Source: Oscillospiraceae bacterium (GTDB taxonomy: Bacteria; Bacillota; Clostridia; Oscillospirales; Acutalibacteraceae). Taken from it: a stretch of 64,000 nt of DNA. Under the pieces are notes generated by a model. That model made no database searches. It had not been told where the DNA came from and worked only from the letters and a program-made list of their open reading frames with translations. Location: assembly GCA_902802375.1 (NCBI GenBank), contig CADCLS010000001.1, positions 1 to 64,000 on the forward strand. The letters run 5' to 3'. Positions 15,627 through 26,042 of the stretch are shown here, one piece after another (the first letter of the stretch is position 1; each line of letters begins with the position of its first letter). A program made the position numbers and the translations under genes.

Positions 15627-16847
15627 TTATTTCCGGCAATAAATATCGAGTATCGCTTTCGGTATATATTTCTTTATAAAATCGTCGTTTTGTGCGGCTT
15701 GTCTTGCTTCCTCTAAACTTCCGGGAAGTTTATGCAAATAACGGAGGTTTTCCTCATCGGCCTTATAAACATTGATGTCTATCGGCTCGGGCATTTCTTT
15801 ATTATGTTTTATACCGTAAAGTCCCGCCCAAATCAGCAGTGCAAACGCAATATACGGGTTGGCGGTAGGATCGGGCGAGCGAAGCTCGGCGCGGCGATAT
15901 TCACCTTCTGCCGCGGGTATGCGGATAAGCTGAGAACGGTTTTCTTTCCCCCACGAAACGTATTTAGGCGCTTTTTTCTGCCCTAACCGCTTGTATGAGT
16001 CCTCACGCGGATTCAAAAACAGCGTCATCGGTATCGCTTTTTCAAGTATTCCTGAGAGAAGCAGGCGGAAATTAGGTGCTGACTCCTTTGCCTTTGCGGA
16101 ACAGTTGATATGAAAACCGTTACCGGCGGTATCAGGAAGTGGCTTCGGTGAAAAGTCCGCAAAAAGGCCATTTCTGCGGGCAACCGTTTTTACAACCGTT
16201 TGAAAGGTCATAACGTTATCCGCGGCGGTAAGCGCATCTGAAAAGCGGAAGTCTATCTCGTTTTGTCCCGGTCCCTCCTCGTGGTGAGAGCTCTCGGGCA
16301 TTATACCCATTTGCTCGAGCGTCAGGCATATTTCACGACGGACGTTTTCGCCCTTGTCCTCGGGCGCTATATCCATATATCCGGCATTATCGTAAGGGAT
16401 TTTGGTGGGATTATTCTTTTCGTCGAGTTCCATAAGATAAAATTCCTGCTCGGCGCCGAAAAAGAAAGTATATCCGGCGTTCTCGGCGTCGGATATAGCT
16501 TTTTTAAGCAGTCCCCTTGTGTCGTATTCAAAAGGGGTGCCGTCAGGATAAGTGATAGAGCAGAACATACGAACGACCTTGCCGTGCTCCGGTCGCCAGG
16601 GAAGCCAGGTGAGCGTTTCGGGCTCGGGATGAAGGAATAAATCGGAGTGCGCCTCGTCGCCGAAACCTGCTATGGCGGAGGCGTCAAAAGCAATGCCGCA
16701 CTCAAAAGCGCGTGGCAATTCGTCCGGCATAATGGAGATGTTCTTCTGCTTGCCGAACACATCGCAAAACGCCAGGCGGATGAACTTAACGTCCTCCTCG
16801 GCAACATACTGCATAACTTCGTCTTTTGAGTAATTCACAAAATTCAC
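15627..16847 (-). CDS. glnA: Glutamine synthetase, type I family
   Basis: The enzyme makes glutamine from glutamate, ammonia and ATP. The 406 residues include FGAEQEFYLM and QNEIDFRF (metal-binding Glu), NGFHINCS (the active-site His region), NPREDSYKRLG and RIPAAEGEYRRAELRSPDPT (substrate and nucleotide Arg). It is about 35 residues shorter than a standard type I enzyme, mainly in the loops, and I see no adenylylation signature. It lies behind the glutamate synthase genes in one operon and just ahead of the ANTAR regulator. A second, unrelated glutamine synthetase (type III) is encoded divergently. Confidence 0.92.
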   Translation of the reverse strand: MNFVNYSKDEVMQYVAEEDVKFIRLAFCDVFGKQKNISIMPDELPRAFECGIAFDASAIAGFGDEAHSDLFLHPEPETLTWLPWRPEHGKVVRMFCSITYPDGTPFEYDTRGLLKKAISDAENAGYTFFFGAEQEFYLMELDEKNNPTKIPYDNAGYMDIAPEDKGENVRREICLTLEQMGIMPESSHHEEGPGQNEIDFRFSDALTAADNVMTFQTVVKTVARRNGLFADFSPKPLPDTAGNGFHINCSAKAKESAPNFRLLLSGILEKAIPMTLFLNPREDSYKRLGQKKAPKYVSWGKENRSQLIRIPAAEGEYRRAELRSPDPTANPYIAFALLIWAGLYGIKHNKEMPEPIDINVYKADEENLRYLHKLPGSLEEARQAAQNDDFIKKYIPKAILDIYCRK

Positions 16848-16856
16848 TCACTTTCT

Positions 16857-17576
16857 CTAATTTGCAACATATAACTGTTTATACGGGTTTTTACTATCCG
16901 GCGTTACTACGGTAAAGGGTGAATCCATAACCGTCTTTTTATCTGCACCGAACAGTTTACAATACTGTGAAATATATTTTTCTATTTCCTTTAAATCGCT
17001 TTTATCCGCGGCGCGCGCCGTTACCTGTTTCGGGAAAGTTATACTCTCACATTTTGAACGCAAAAACATCTTTCCGCCGTGCATACCGGTGCAGGGGAAA
17101 TTGCCTACGATGTTTTTTTCGTCGGCGCCAAGCCCTAAGACGATTATCACGCCGCCTGCTTGATATTCACCTAAAAAACTGCCTGCTACGCCGCCTATTA
17201 CCATAACCGGCACTTTTTCCTTGTACGCCTTCATATGTATTCCGGCGCGGTAACCGGCATCACCTTTAATATAGATACTTCCGCCACGCATGGCGTAACC
17301 CACCGTATCGCCGGCGTTTCCGTGAACAATTATTTTACCGCTGTTCATAGTATCGCCTACGGCATCCTGCGCGTTGCCTCTTACAACGACCTTTGCGCCG
17401 TTAAGGTAAGCGCCGAGCGCATTGCCGGGCGTGCCGGTTACGGTGATATCTTTATTTGCCATACCCGCGGCGATAAAGCGTTGACCTAAAACGCCGTTTA
17501 CTATGTACTCTTTTTCGCCCGAGCGCAGGGCTTCGTTTATCTCTTTATATCCGAGGTTTTCGGCATTAACAACCAT
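16857..17576 (-). CDS. Glutamate synthase GXGXG (alpha C-terminal) domain protein
   Basis: The 239-residue product consists of the right-handed beta-helix domain that ends the large subunit of bacterial glutamate synthase. It shows repeated Gly-rich turns: GTPGNALGAYLNG, GNAQDAVGDTMNSG, GNAGDTVGYAMRGG and GDAGYRAGIHMKAY. In archaeal-type enzymes this domain is a separate gene, as here. It has no catalytic residues of its own and serves as a scaffold for the glutaminase and synthase parts encoded upstream. It is separated from the flavin reductase by one base and from glnA by nine. Confidence 0.9.
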   Translation of the reverse strand: MVVNAENLGYKEINEALRSGEKEYIVNGVLGQRFIAAGMANKDITVTGTPGNALGAYLNGAKVVVRGNAQDAVGDTMNSGKIIVHGNAGDTVGYAMRGGSIYIKGDAGYRAGIHMKAYKEKVPVMVIGGVAGSFLGEYQAGGVIIVLGLGADEKNIVGNFPCTGMHGGKMFLRSKCESITFPKQVTARAADKSDLKEIEKYISQYCKLFGADKKTVMDSPFTVVTPDSKNPYKQLYVAN

Positions 17577-17577
17577 A

Positions 17578-18804
17578 TTATACTACACCTCCGAACTTTT
17601 TTCCACGAATTTTTTTAGAAAAAATAAAATTAGATGCGACTTTCTTTGTAAGGTCAAAATCGATAGTTTTAAGCGGCGTTTTATCGCGGATAAGTGCGGT
17701 ATATATTCCCGCGCGTTCCGTCGCGCCAATCAGTATAAACCCGCAAAGCTTACCGTCTTTTGTGAAGAAGCGTTTAAGCGTGTTATCCGTTTTTTCTTCA
17801 CTGCAAACGCCCGAATAATTACCTGCCGACATAATGTGAAGTCCTAAAAAGCCTATTGAATTCATCGGTATCGCATTATCAAAAACGGAGTCGCCACCCG
17901 CCATATTTACGCCGGCTGTATGCCCTCCGATATAGGCGTTAGGCAGGATTGCGAGAACACGGTTTTTACCTATTGACGCGTCAAACCCTTCAGCGCAATC
18001 GCCGGCGGCGTATATATGCGGCAAGCTCGTTTCCATTTTACTGTTTACGATAATTCCGCGGTTTACTTCACCGCCTGCGGTTTTTACTGGTTCGCTGTTA
18101 GCACGCACGCCCACAGCCATAACCAAGATATCAAAGTTGACTTCTGAGCCGTTTTTCATAAACGCCTTGTTGCCGTCCAAACGCTCCACCGTATCGCCGA
18201 GCATAAACTTGATTCCGTTTTTCTCTAAATGCTTTTGAACTATTGCCGCACAGTCATTATCAAGAATACTCGAAAGCACGCGGTCGGCAAGATCGCATAC
18301 CGTAATCGAGCCTACACGGTCGCGTATTCCTTCGGCGCATTTAAGGCCAATCAGCCCTGCGCCGACAATCAGCACGCGTGAGTCCTTACTTAAAACCTTT
18401 TCGAGAGTGAGCGCGTCGTCAAGCGTCATAAAACCGAATTTCTTTTCTACCGTATCAAGTCCGGCAATCGGCGGAACAAACGGGCGAGAACCGGTGGCAA
18501 CTAATATTTTATCGCCTTTTATCGCCGTTTTATCATCGAGCGTAACGCTTGTTCTGCTTATTTTAACCGCCTTTTTGCCGTAGATAACGCGGCAACCGTT
18601 GTCCTTGTAAAAACTGTCGTCGCGGTATTTCATATGCTCTAAATCGGTTTTGTTTTCGAGGTAATAGGAAATTAAAGGGCGACTGTAAACGTGGTGATTT
18701 TCTTCGGAAATAACCGTGATTTCACCCGTTTTATCAATAGAGCGTATGCCCTCGATACAACCGACAGCGGCGGTGCCGTTACCGATAATTACATACTTTT
18801 TCAC
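17578..18804 (-). CDS. FAD-dependent NAD(P)H oxidoreductase of the glutamate synthase operon
   Basis: The 408-residue protein has two Rossmann motifs: YVIIGNGTAAVGCIEGI at the start for FAD and VLIVGAGLIGLKCAEGI near residue 145 for NAD(P)H. GTAAVG replaces the usual GGxG in the FAD site. A second FAD motif, HIYAAGDCAEG, follows. The layout is that of NirB- or rubredoxin-reductase-like proteins, not of GltD. Between the ferredoxin and GXGXG genes, it probably feeds electrons from NAD(P)H through the ferredoxin to the FMN synthase domain. Its start overlaps the ferredoxin gene by four bases. Confidence 0.85.
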   Translation of the reverse strand: MKKYVIIGNGTAAVGCIEGIRSIDKTGEITVISEENHHVYSRPLISYYLENKTDLEHMKYRDDSFYKDNGCRVIYGKKAVKISRTSVTLDDKTAIKGDKILVATGSRPFVPPIAGLDTVEKKFGFMTLDDALTLEKVLSKDSRVLIVGAGLIGLKCAEGIRDRVGSITVCDLADRVLSSILDNDCAAIVQKHLEKNGIKFMLGDTVERLDGNKAFMKNGSEVNFDILVMAVGVRANSEPVKTAGGEVNRGIIVNSKMETSLPHIYAAGDCAEGFDASIGKNRVLAILPNAYIGGHTAGVNMAGGDSVFDNAIPMNSIGFLGLHIMSAGNYSGVCSEEKTDNTLKRFFTKDGKLCGFILIGATERAGIYTALIRDKTPLKTIDFDLTKKVASNFIFSKKIRGKKFGGVV

Positions 18805-19241
18805 TTTTCCTCGCCCCTTTCCTCATATACGATCGCTTTGTTGGGGCACCCCGCAACGCAGGCGGGCGCACCGCAGGAATTATGGAGACACAGTTCACAC
18901 TTCTGCATAATGCCGTCCTCCGCCGGCGCCAATGCGCCATAAGGGCAAACAAGCACGCAGGTAAGGCAACCGACGCATTTATTTCTATCGATTTTTACAA
19001 CACCGTCCACCTTTGAAATCGCCCCCGCTATGCAACTTTTAACACAGATAGGGTCGGTACAGTGGCGGCAGGAAACTGCAAAGGATATCTTATTGTCGCC
19101 CTCAATATGTATGCGCGGAAAAATTTTTTTGTCTTTTAAGGCAAACGCCATATCTTTAAGTCCAGAGTTTGCAAAAGCGCAATTATATTCGCACAAGTGG
19201 CAGCCGAGGCACCACTCTTCATTAACGTATACTCGCTTCAT
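18801..19241 (-). CDS. Ferredoxin-like polyferredoxin (four 4Fe-4S motifs)
   Basis: The 146-residue protein carries cysteine clusters CLGCHLCEYNC, CRHCTDPICVKSC, CVGCLTCVLVC and CELCLHNSCGAPACVAGC, matching the HycB/DmsB-like arrangement of four 4Fe-4S clusters. This type carries electrons between a flavoprotein and a catalytic subunit. Its place between the synthase and reductase genes supports that role in the split glutamate synthase. It ends within the next gene and follows the synthase gene by three bases. Confidence 0.88.
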   Translation of the reverse strand: MKRVYVNEEWCLGCHLCEYNCAFANSGLKDMAFALKDKKIFPRIHIEGDNKISFAVSCRHCTDPICVKSCIAGAISKVDGVVKIDRNKCVGCLTCVLVCPYGALAPAEDGIMQKCELCLHNSCGAPACVAGCPNKAIVYEERGEEK

Positions 19242-19244
19242 TAT

Positions 19245-20750
19245 TTATTCCCCCGCATGCGAGATACCGAGTATCTCGAGTTCTTTCCCTGTGAGTCCAA
19301 CGCCGCGAAGCATAAGCCGGTTGCCGCGAAGCGCCTCTATTGAGTTAATGCCCATACCGCCCATAATTTCCATAATTTCGTGGCGCCAGGCGGTAAGTAG
19401 ATTGACCAGTCGTTGACTGCCGAGATCAGGATTAAGCCGCTTTACAAGATCAGGACGCTGGGTGGCAATTCCCCAGTTGCACTTGCCGCTTTGGCAGGTA
19501 CGGCAAAGGTGACAGCCGAGTGCAAGTAAAGCCGCTGTTGCGATATAGCAGGCGTCAGCGCCCAGTGCCACCGCTTTTACAACATCCGCCGCGCTCCTTA
19601 TAGACCCGCCAACGACCAGCGATACATTATTTCTGATACCCTCCTCGCGAAGACGGGTATCAACCGCCGCAAGCGCGAGTTCTATCGGAATACCCACATT
19701 ATCGCGTATTCGTGTAGGCGCGGCACCCGTGCCGCCACGGAAACCGTCAATAGCGATTATATCCGCGCCGCTTCGCGCAATACCGCTGGCGATAGCCGCT
19801 ATGTTGTGCACCGCGGCAACCTTTACTATTATCGGCTTTTTATACTCGGTTGCCTCTTTAAGCGAGAATACAAGTTGCCGCAAATCTTCTATTGAATATA
19901 TATCGTGGTGGGGTGCGGGAGAAATCGCGTCCGAGCCCTCTGGTATCATACGCGTTCTCGATACGTCGCCTACTATTTTAGCGCCCGGCAAATGACCGCC
20001 TATACCGGGCTTTGCGCCTTGTCCCATTTTAATTTCAATAGCGGCGCCCGCTTTTAAGTAATCTTCGTGAACGCCAAACCGCCCTGACGCCACCTGCACT
20101 ACCGTATTTTCACCGTAAACATAAAAATCTTCGTGCAGGCCGCCCTCGCCGGTGTTATAGAGAATTCCGAGCTCCTTTGCGGCGCGTGCCAAAGAAGCGT
20201 GAGCGTTATAGCTGATAGAGCCGTAACTCATAGCCGAGAACATGACCGGCATAGAAAGTTCTATCTGCGGCGGAAGTTCGCATTTAATTTTCCCGTTTTT
20301 AAGCCGTTTTATTTCGGTCGGCTTTTTGCCTAAAAACACCTTGGTTTCCATTGGCTCGCGGAGTGGGTCAATAGGCGGGTTTGTAACCTGTGAGGCGTTA
20401 ATAAGGATTTTGTCCCAATATACAGGCAACGGTTTAGGATTGCCCATTGAAGAAAGCAGAACGCCGCCGCTTGACGCCTGTTTATATATTTCCTTTATAG
20501 TATCGTCCTGCCAGTTGGCGTTTTCGCGAAGCCGGCAGTTGCTTTTTACGATTTTAAGCGCGCGCGTTGGGCAAAGCGATACGCACCGCTGACAGTTTAC
20601 GCATTTTGACTCGTCCGATAACATCATACCGTACTCGTCGCTGTAATAATGCACTTCGTTAGCGCACTGCCGCTCGCAAACGCGGCAGGCGATACAGCGG
20701 TCTTTGTTTCTTTCCACCTCAAATTCGGGATATATGAAATTAACTGCCAT
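19245..20750 (-). CDS. Glutamate synthase central FMN domain with N-terminal ferredoxin domain
   Basis: The first 70 residues hold two 4Fe-4S motifs (CIACRVCERQC and CVNCQRCVSLC). The rest is the FMN-binding TIM barrel of glutamate synthase, with SMPVMFSAMSYGSIS, EGGLHEDFYVYGEN, GQGAKPGIGGHLPG, the DGFRGGTGAAPTRIRD loop, and the 3Fe-4S Cys cluster CHLCRTCQSGKCNWG. It converts 2-oxoglutarate plus ammonia from the glutaminase subunit into glutamate. At 501 residues it matches archaeal-type enzymes. Its start overlaps the stop of the glutaminase gene. Confidence 0.93.
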   Translation of the reverse strand: MAVNFIYPEFEVERNKDRCIACRVCERQCANEVHYYSDEYGMMLSDESKCVNCQRCVSLCPTRALKIVKSNCRLRENANWQDDTIKEIYKQASSGGVLLSSMGNPKPLPVYWDKILINASQVTNPPIDPLREPMETKVFLGKKPTEIKRLKNGKIKCELPPQIELSMPVMFSAMSYGSISYNAHASLARAAKELGILYNTGEGGLHEDFYVYGENTVVQVASGRFGVHEDYLKAGAAIEIKMGQGAKPGIGGHLPGAKIVGDVSRTRMIPEGSDAISPAPHHDIYSIEDLRQLVFSLKEATEYKKPIIVKVAAVHNIAAIASGIARSGADIIAIDGFRGGTGAAPTRIRDNVGIPIELALAAVDTRLREEGIRNNVSLVVGGSIRSAADVVKAVALGADACYIATAALLALGCHLCRTCQSGKCNWGIATQRPDLVKRLNPDLGSQRLVNLLTAWRHEIMEIMGGMGINSIEALRGNRLMLRGVGLTGKELEILGISHAGE

Positions 20751-21844
20751 CAGAATTTCCCTTCTTTCACTTTAACTATCACCGGTTCGCCGCCGGCGGG
20801 AGCGTAGATTTTATCAAGGTCGGGCTCCATTGTGCGGATAGCCGCTTCCTCGCTTCCTATATAAACGCGGTCGCCCTTTTCGCCTACTACCATTGAGCGA
20901 AGTTTAAGCCGGTCGTTAAGCGCCATAAGCCCGCCCGAAAAACCTAAAACTATTGAAAACGGCCCTGTCACAAGCAAACTCGGGAAAAGCGTTCGCAGGT
21001 ATTCGTGTTTTGCCTTGTCATATTTATCGGTCTTGTTTTCGATCGTGCTCCAAAACGGCGCCGCTATAACGCTTGCCGCCTCACTAAGCGTCAACCCCTT
21101 TACGCGCACAAGGTAATCGAGTATGTAGGTTATAACCTCGGTATCGGTTTGAAGATTGCATTTATATCCGAACATTTCTATAAACCGGCGGTTAGCGTCA
21201 TAAGACGATATTTCGCCGTTATGCACCACCGAAAAATCAAGAAGTGTAAACGGATGAGCGCCGCCCCACCAACCGGGAGTATTTGTAGGATACCTGCCGT
21301 GCGCCGTCCAGGAATATCCCTCGTATTCGTCAAGTTTATAATAAATACCTACATCCTCGGGGAAGCCCACCGCTTTAAATGTGCCCATATTCTTGCCGCT
21401 TGAAAAGACATAGGCGCCCGCCATTTCGGTATTTATTTTAGTAACCGTGCGTGCTACGAACTCTTTTTCGTCAAGCTGTAAGTGTGCCAGCACCGAGGGT
21501 AGCGGCGATAGAAAATACCGCCATATAATCGGCTCGTCTGTGATCTCTGGCATTTTGCGGGTCGGTATTATTTCACTTTTCACAATTTCAAAATGCTCCT
21601 TTAAAAATGCCTCGCAGTCCTTACGCGTGGCGCGAGAATCAAAAAACATATGAAAAGCATATAAGTCCTTATATTCGGGGTAAATGCCGTAGCCGGCAAA
21701 ACCGCCGCCCAGTCCGTTTGAACGGTCGTGCATTGGTTTCATCGCATCTATAATCTTTTCCGCTGTAAATCGTTCACCCGATTTTGAAATCACCGCCGCA
21801 ATAGCACAGCCGGACGGTATTCTTACTTCGCCTTCTCGTTTCAT
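20750..21844 (-). CDS. Glutamate synthase glutaminase subunit (class II amidotransferase)
   Basis: This first gene of the operon encodes 364 residues of the Ntn-type glutaminase domain. The likely catalytic Cys is in PSGCAIAAV at residue 13, so a 12-residue propeptide must be removed. Other motifs are AHGRYPTNTPGWWGGAHPF, VVHNGEISSY and QTDTEVITYIL. It releases ammonia from glutamine for the FMN synthase subunit encoded next. The leader contains a strong terminator overlapped by an ANTAR-type hairpin, so expression of the whole operon is probably set by antitermination. Confidence 0.9.
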   Translation of the reverse strand: MKREGEVRIPSGCAIAAVISKSGERFTAEKIIDAMKPMHDRSNGLGGGFAGYGIYPEYKDLYAFHMFFDSRATRKDCEAFLKEHFEIVKSEIIPTRKMPEITDEPIIWRYFLSPLPSVLAHLQLDEKEFVARTVTKINTEMAGAYVFSSGKNMGTFKAVGFPEDVGIYYKLDEYEGYSWTAHGRYPTNTPGWWGGAHPFTLLDFSVVHNGEISSYDANRRFIEMFGYKCNLQTDTEVITYILDYLVRVKGLTLSEAASVIAAPFWSTIENKTDKYDKAKHEYLRTLFPSLLVTGPFSIVLGFSGGLMALNDRLKLRSMVVGEKGDRVYIGSEEAAIRTMEPDLDKIYAPAGGEPVIVKVKEGKF

Positions 21845-21871
21845 TTCTTTTCACCTTCAAAAAAACAAAAT

Positions 21872-21930
21872 AAAAAAAGCGCTCATTTCAGGGCAGAAAA
21901 TCTGCCTTAAAATGAACGCCTTTGCTCATT
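21872..21930 (-). promoter_or_regulatory. ANTAR-type hairpin overlapping an intrinsic terminator, glutamate synthase leader
   Basis: On the minus strand AATGAGC (21930-21924), loop AAAGGC (21923-21918) and GTTCATT (21917-21911) form a 7 bp hairpin whose hexaloop has A at position 1 and G at position 4. The same 3' arm is needed for a mutually exclusive 18-position helix (GCGTTCATTTTAAGGCAG with CTGCCCTGAAATGAGCGC, 17 pairs counting G-U, loop ATTTT) followed by seven T. Only one hexaloop hairpin fits after the promoter, whereas two are usual. Confidence 0.75.
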
Positions 21931-21937
21931 GGCTCAT

Positions 21938-21966
21938 ATTATACGCGCGAAAACACCGTTTGTCAA
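21938..21966 (-). promoter_or_regulatory. Leftward consensus promoter of the glutamate synthase operon
   Basis: On the minus strand TTGACA (21966-21961), a 17 bp spacer and TATAAT (21943-21938) form a perfect promoter. Transcription should start near 21931, just before the hexaloop hairpin. Confidence 0.9.
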
Positions 21967-21995
21967 GGGCAAATAAAAAAATTTGAAAAAAGGGG

Positions 21996-22024
21996 TTGAC
22001 AAATAAGTTCCCCGGTTGTATAAT
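21996..22024 (+). promoter_or_regulatory. Rightward consensus promoter of the glnN operon
   Basis: TTGACA (21996-22001), a 17 bp spacer and TATAAT (22019-22024) form a perfect promoter. It lies back to back with the leftward promoter, the two -35 elements being 29 bp apart. Confidence 0.92.
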
Positions 22025-22035
22025 GCGTCACATAG

Positions 22036-22148
22036 AAAGGCAACGGCGTCTTTGGAATTTGGTTCCATAGGTGCCGTTATCTCATTTTGAATATTGGAAA
22101 AGGCAAAGGCGTCTTTCGTGATTTTCACGGGAGGCGCTTATTTTTTTC
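22036..22148 (+). promoter_or_regulatory. Tandem ANTAR hairpins and terminator, glnN leader
   Basis: Hairpin 1 is AAAGGC-AACGGC-GTCTTT (22036-22053) and hairpin 2 is AAAGGC-AAAGGC-GTCTTT (22099-22116). Both have six-base loops with A1 and G4, and the stems are identical. Hairpin 2 excludes a 14 bp terminator helix (22107-22120 with 22126-22139, loop ATTTT) followed by a run of seven T. Hairpin 1 overlaps another helix, AACGGC with GCCGTT (22042-22078). This is the textbook dual-hairpin antiterminator layout. Confidence 0.88.
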
Positions 22149-22167
22149 CACGAAAAGGAGAATTGTT

Positions 22168-24264
<2,097 letters not shown>

Positions 24265-24276
24265 GAAGGGACTTTT

Positions 24277-26031
24277 ATGGCAACAAACGATATTATTAAA
24301 TTTGTAGAGAGTGCCGTTACAAAAGAGGTTTTCGGCATCTGGTTTTTAATTGGTGCGGCACTCGTATTTCTAATGCAAGCCGGCTTTGCAATGGTTGAAA
24401 CGGGATTTACCCGTGCCAAAAATGCCGGAAACATTATAATGAAAAACCTTATGGACTTTTGTATAGGCACGGTCGTGTTTGTGCTTTTAGGTTTTTCACT
24501 TATGATGGCGGAAAATTACGCTTTCGGGTTTATAGGCGTGCCGAATCTTAAAATACTCACCGATTTCGGCTCATTTTTGAAATCAGGTCAAGCACCGTCA
24601 TTTGTATTCAACCTTGTTTTCTGCGCCACGGCGGCAACGATAGTATCAGGCTCAATGGCGGAACGCACAAAGTTTTTATCCTACTGTATATACTCGGGCG
24701 TTATATCACTCTTTGTATATCCGATAGAAGCCGGCTGGGTATGGAACGAAAACGGTTGGTTATCTAAACTCGGTTTTCACGATTTTGCCGGCAGTGCCGC
24801 AATACACTCAGTAGGCGGTATAACCGCTTTAATCGGTGCTATAATGGTAGGTCCACGCCTTGGCAAATACATAAAGGATAAGGAAGGCAAGGTTAAGAAA
24901 GTAAACGCCATACCCGGTCATGCGGTAACGCTTGGCGCACTTGGTTGCTTTATTCTTTGGTTCGGCTGGTACGGTTTTAACGGTGCCGCTGCGTGGGACA
25001 GTGAGTCGCTCGCTTCCATTTTCGTAACCACCACGATAGCACCCGCCGTTGCCACCTGTGTTACTATGGTATTTACCTGGATAAAGAACGGGAAACCCGA
25101 TGTTTCGATGTGCATAAACGCCTCTCTTGCAGGTCTTGTGGGGATAACGGCAGGTTGTGACGCGCTCGACGCTTTAGGCGCGGCGATCGTCGGCTCGGTA
25201 TCCGGAATACTCGTTGTGGCAGTCGTAGAACTTTTAGATCTTAAACTTCATATTGACGATCCCGTCGGCGCGGTCGCGGTGCATTTTTCAAACGGCGTGT
25301 TCGGAACTCTAGCGGTAGGGCTTCTTGCCAATCCGAAAGCGCCGGCAGGGCTAAAAGGCCTTTTCTATACCGGCAGTTTTAAACTTTTCGGTATTCAGCT
25401 TCTCGGTATATTAGCGATACTTCTTTGGACCGCCGTTATGATGAGCGCAACGTTTATCATTATAAAGAAGACGGTAGGACTTCGCGTATCGGAGGAAGAA
25501 GAGATTAAAGGCCTTGACAGCACAGAGCACGGACTGCCAAGTGCATACGCCGATTTTGTCCCTGCGGTTGAAGGTATTGACTACGGATATGAAGAGGCGG
25601 TAGCAGTAACCGGCGATATCCCGGTAGCCGAAGCGGTAACGGTTAAAAAGGTGCCGACCTTTGACGATAAGACACCTAAATACACAAAGGTTGAAATTGT
25701 CTGCAAAGAGTCTCGCTTTGAAACCCTTAAAACCGCTCTTATGGATATAGGCATTACCGGTATGACGGTATCGCATGTGCTTGGTTGCGGTGTGCAGAAA
25801 GGCAAACCGGAATATTACCGTGGCGTACTTATGGAGGCAAATCTGCTTCCTAAAATTCAGGTTGATATAGTTGTAAGCAAAGTGCCGGTGCGTTTGGTTA
25901 TAGAAACTGCCAAAAAGGTGTTATATACCGGACATATCGGTGACGGAAAAATCTTTGTTTACGATGTGGAAAATGTTATTAAAGTGCGTACCGGCGAAGA
26001 GGGCTATGACGCTCTTCAAGATGTTGAGTAA
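24277..26031 (+). CDS. amt: Ammonium transporter fused to a PII signalling domain
   Basis: Residues 1 to about 410 form an AmtB-type channel with many membrane helices (LIGAALVFLMQAGFAMVETG, FAGSAAIHSVGGITALIGA, GALGCFILWFGWYGFNGA, VAVHFSNGVFGTLAVGLL). After an acidic linker, residues from about 470 form a complete PII domain: VEIVCKESRFETLKTAL, the T-loop region GCGVQKGKPEYYRG, and IGDGKIFVYDVENVIKVRTGE at the end. PII normally blocks Amt when nitrogen is ample; here sensor and channel are covalently joined. The gene follows glnN by 12 bp. Confidence 0.93.
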   Translation: MATNDIIKFVESAVTKEVFGIWFLIGAALVFLMQAGFAMVETGFTRAKNAGNIIMKNLMDFCIGTVVFVLLGFSLMMAENYAFGFIGVPNLKILTDFGSFLKSGQAPSFVFNLVFCATAATIVSGSMAERTKFLSYCIYSGVISLFVYPIEAGWVWNENGWLSKLGFHDFAGSAAIHSVGGITALIGAIMVGPRLGKYIKDKEGKVKKVNAIPGHAVTLGALGCFILWFGWYGFNGAAAWDSESLASIFVTTTIAPAVATCVTMVFTWIKNGKPDVSMCINASLAGLVGITAGCDALDALGAAIVGSVSGILVVAVVELLDLKLHIDDPVGAVAVHFSNGVFGTLAVGLLANPKAPAGLKGLFYTGSFKLFGIQLLGILAILLWTAVMMSATFIIIKKTVGLRVSEEEEIKGLDSTEHGLPSAYADFVPAVEGIDYGYEEAVAVTGDIPVAEAVTVKKVPTFDDKTPKYTKVEIVCKESRFETLKTALMDIGITGMTVSHVLGCGVQKGKPEYYRGVLMEANLLPKIQVDIVVSKVPVRLVIETAKKVLYTGHIGDGKIFVYDVENVIKVRTGEEGYDALQDVE

Positions 26032-26042
26032 GGTGAAATTTT

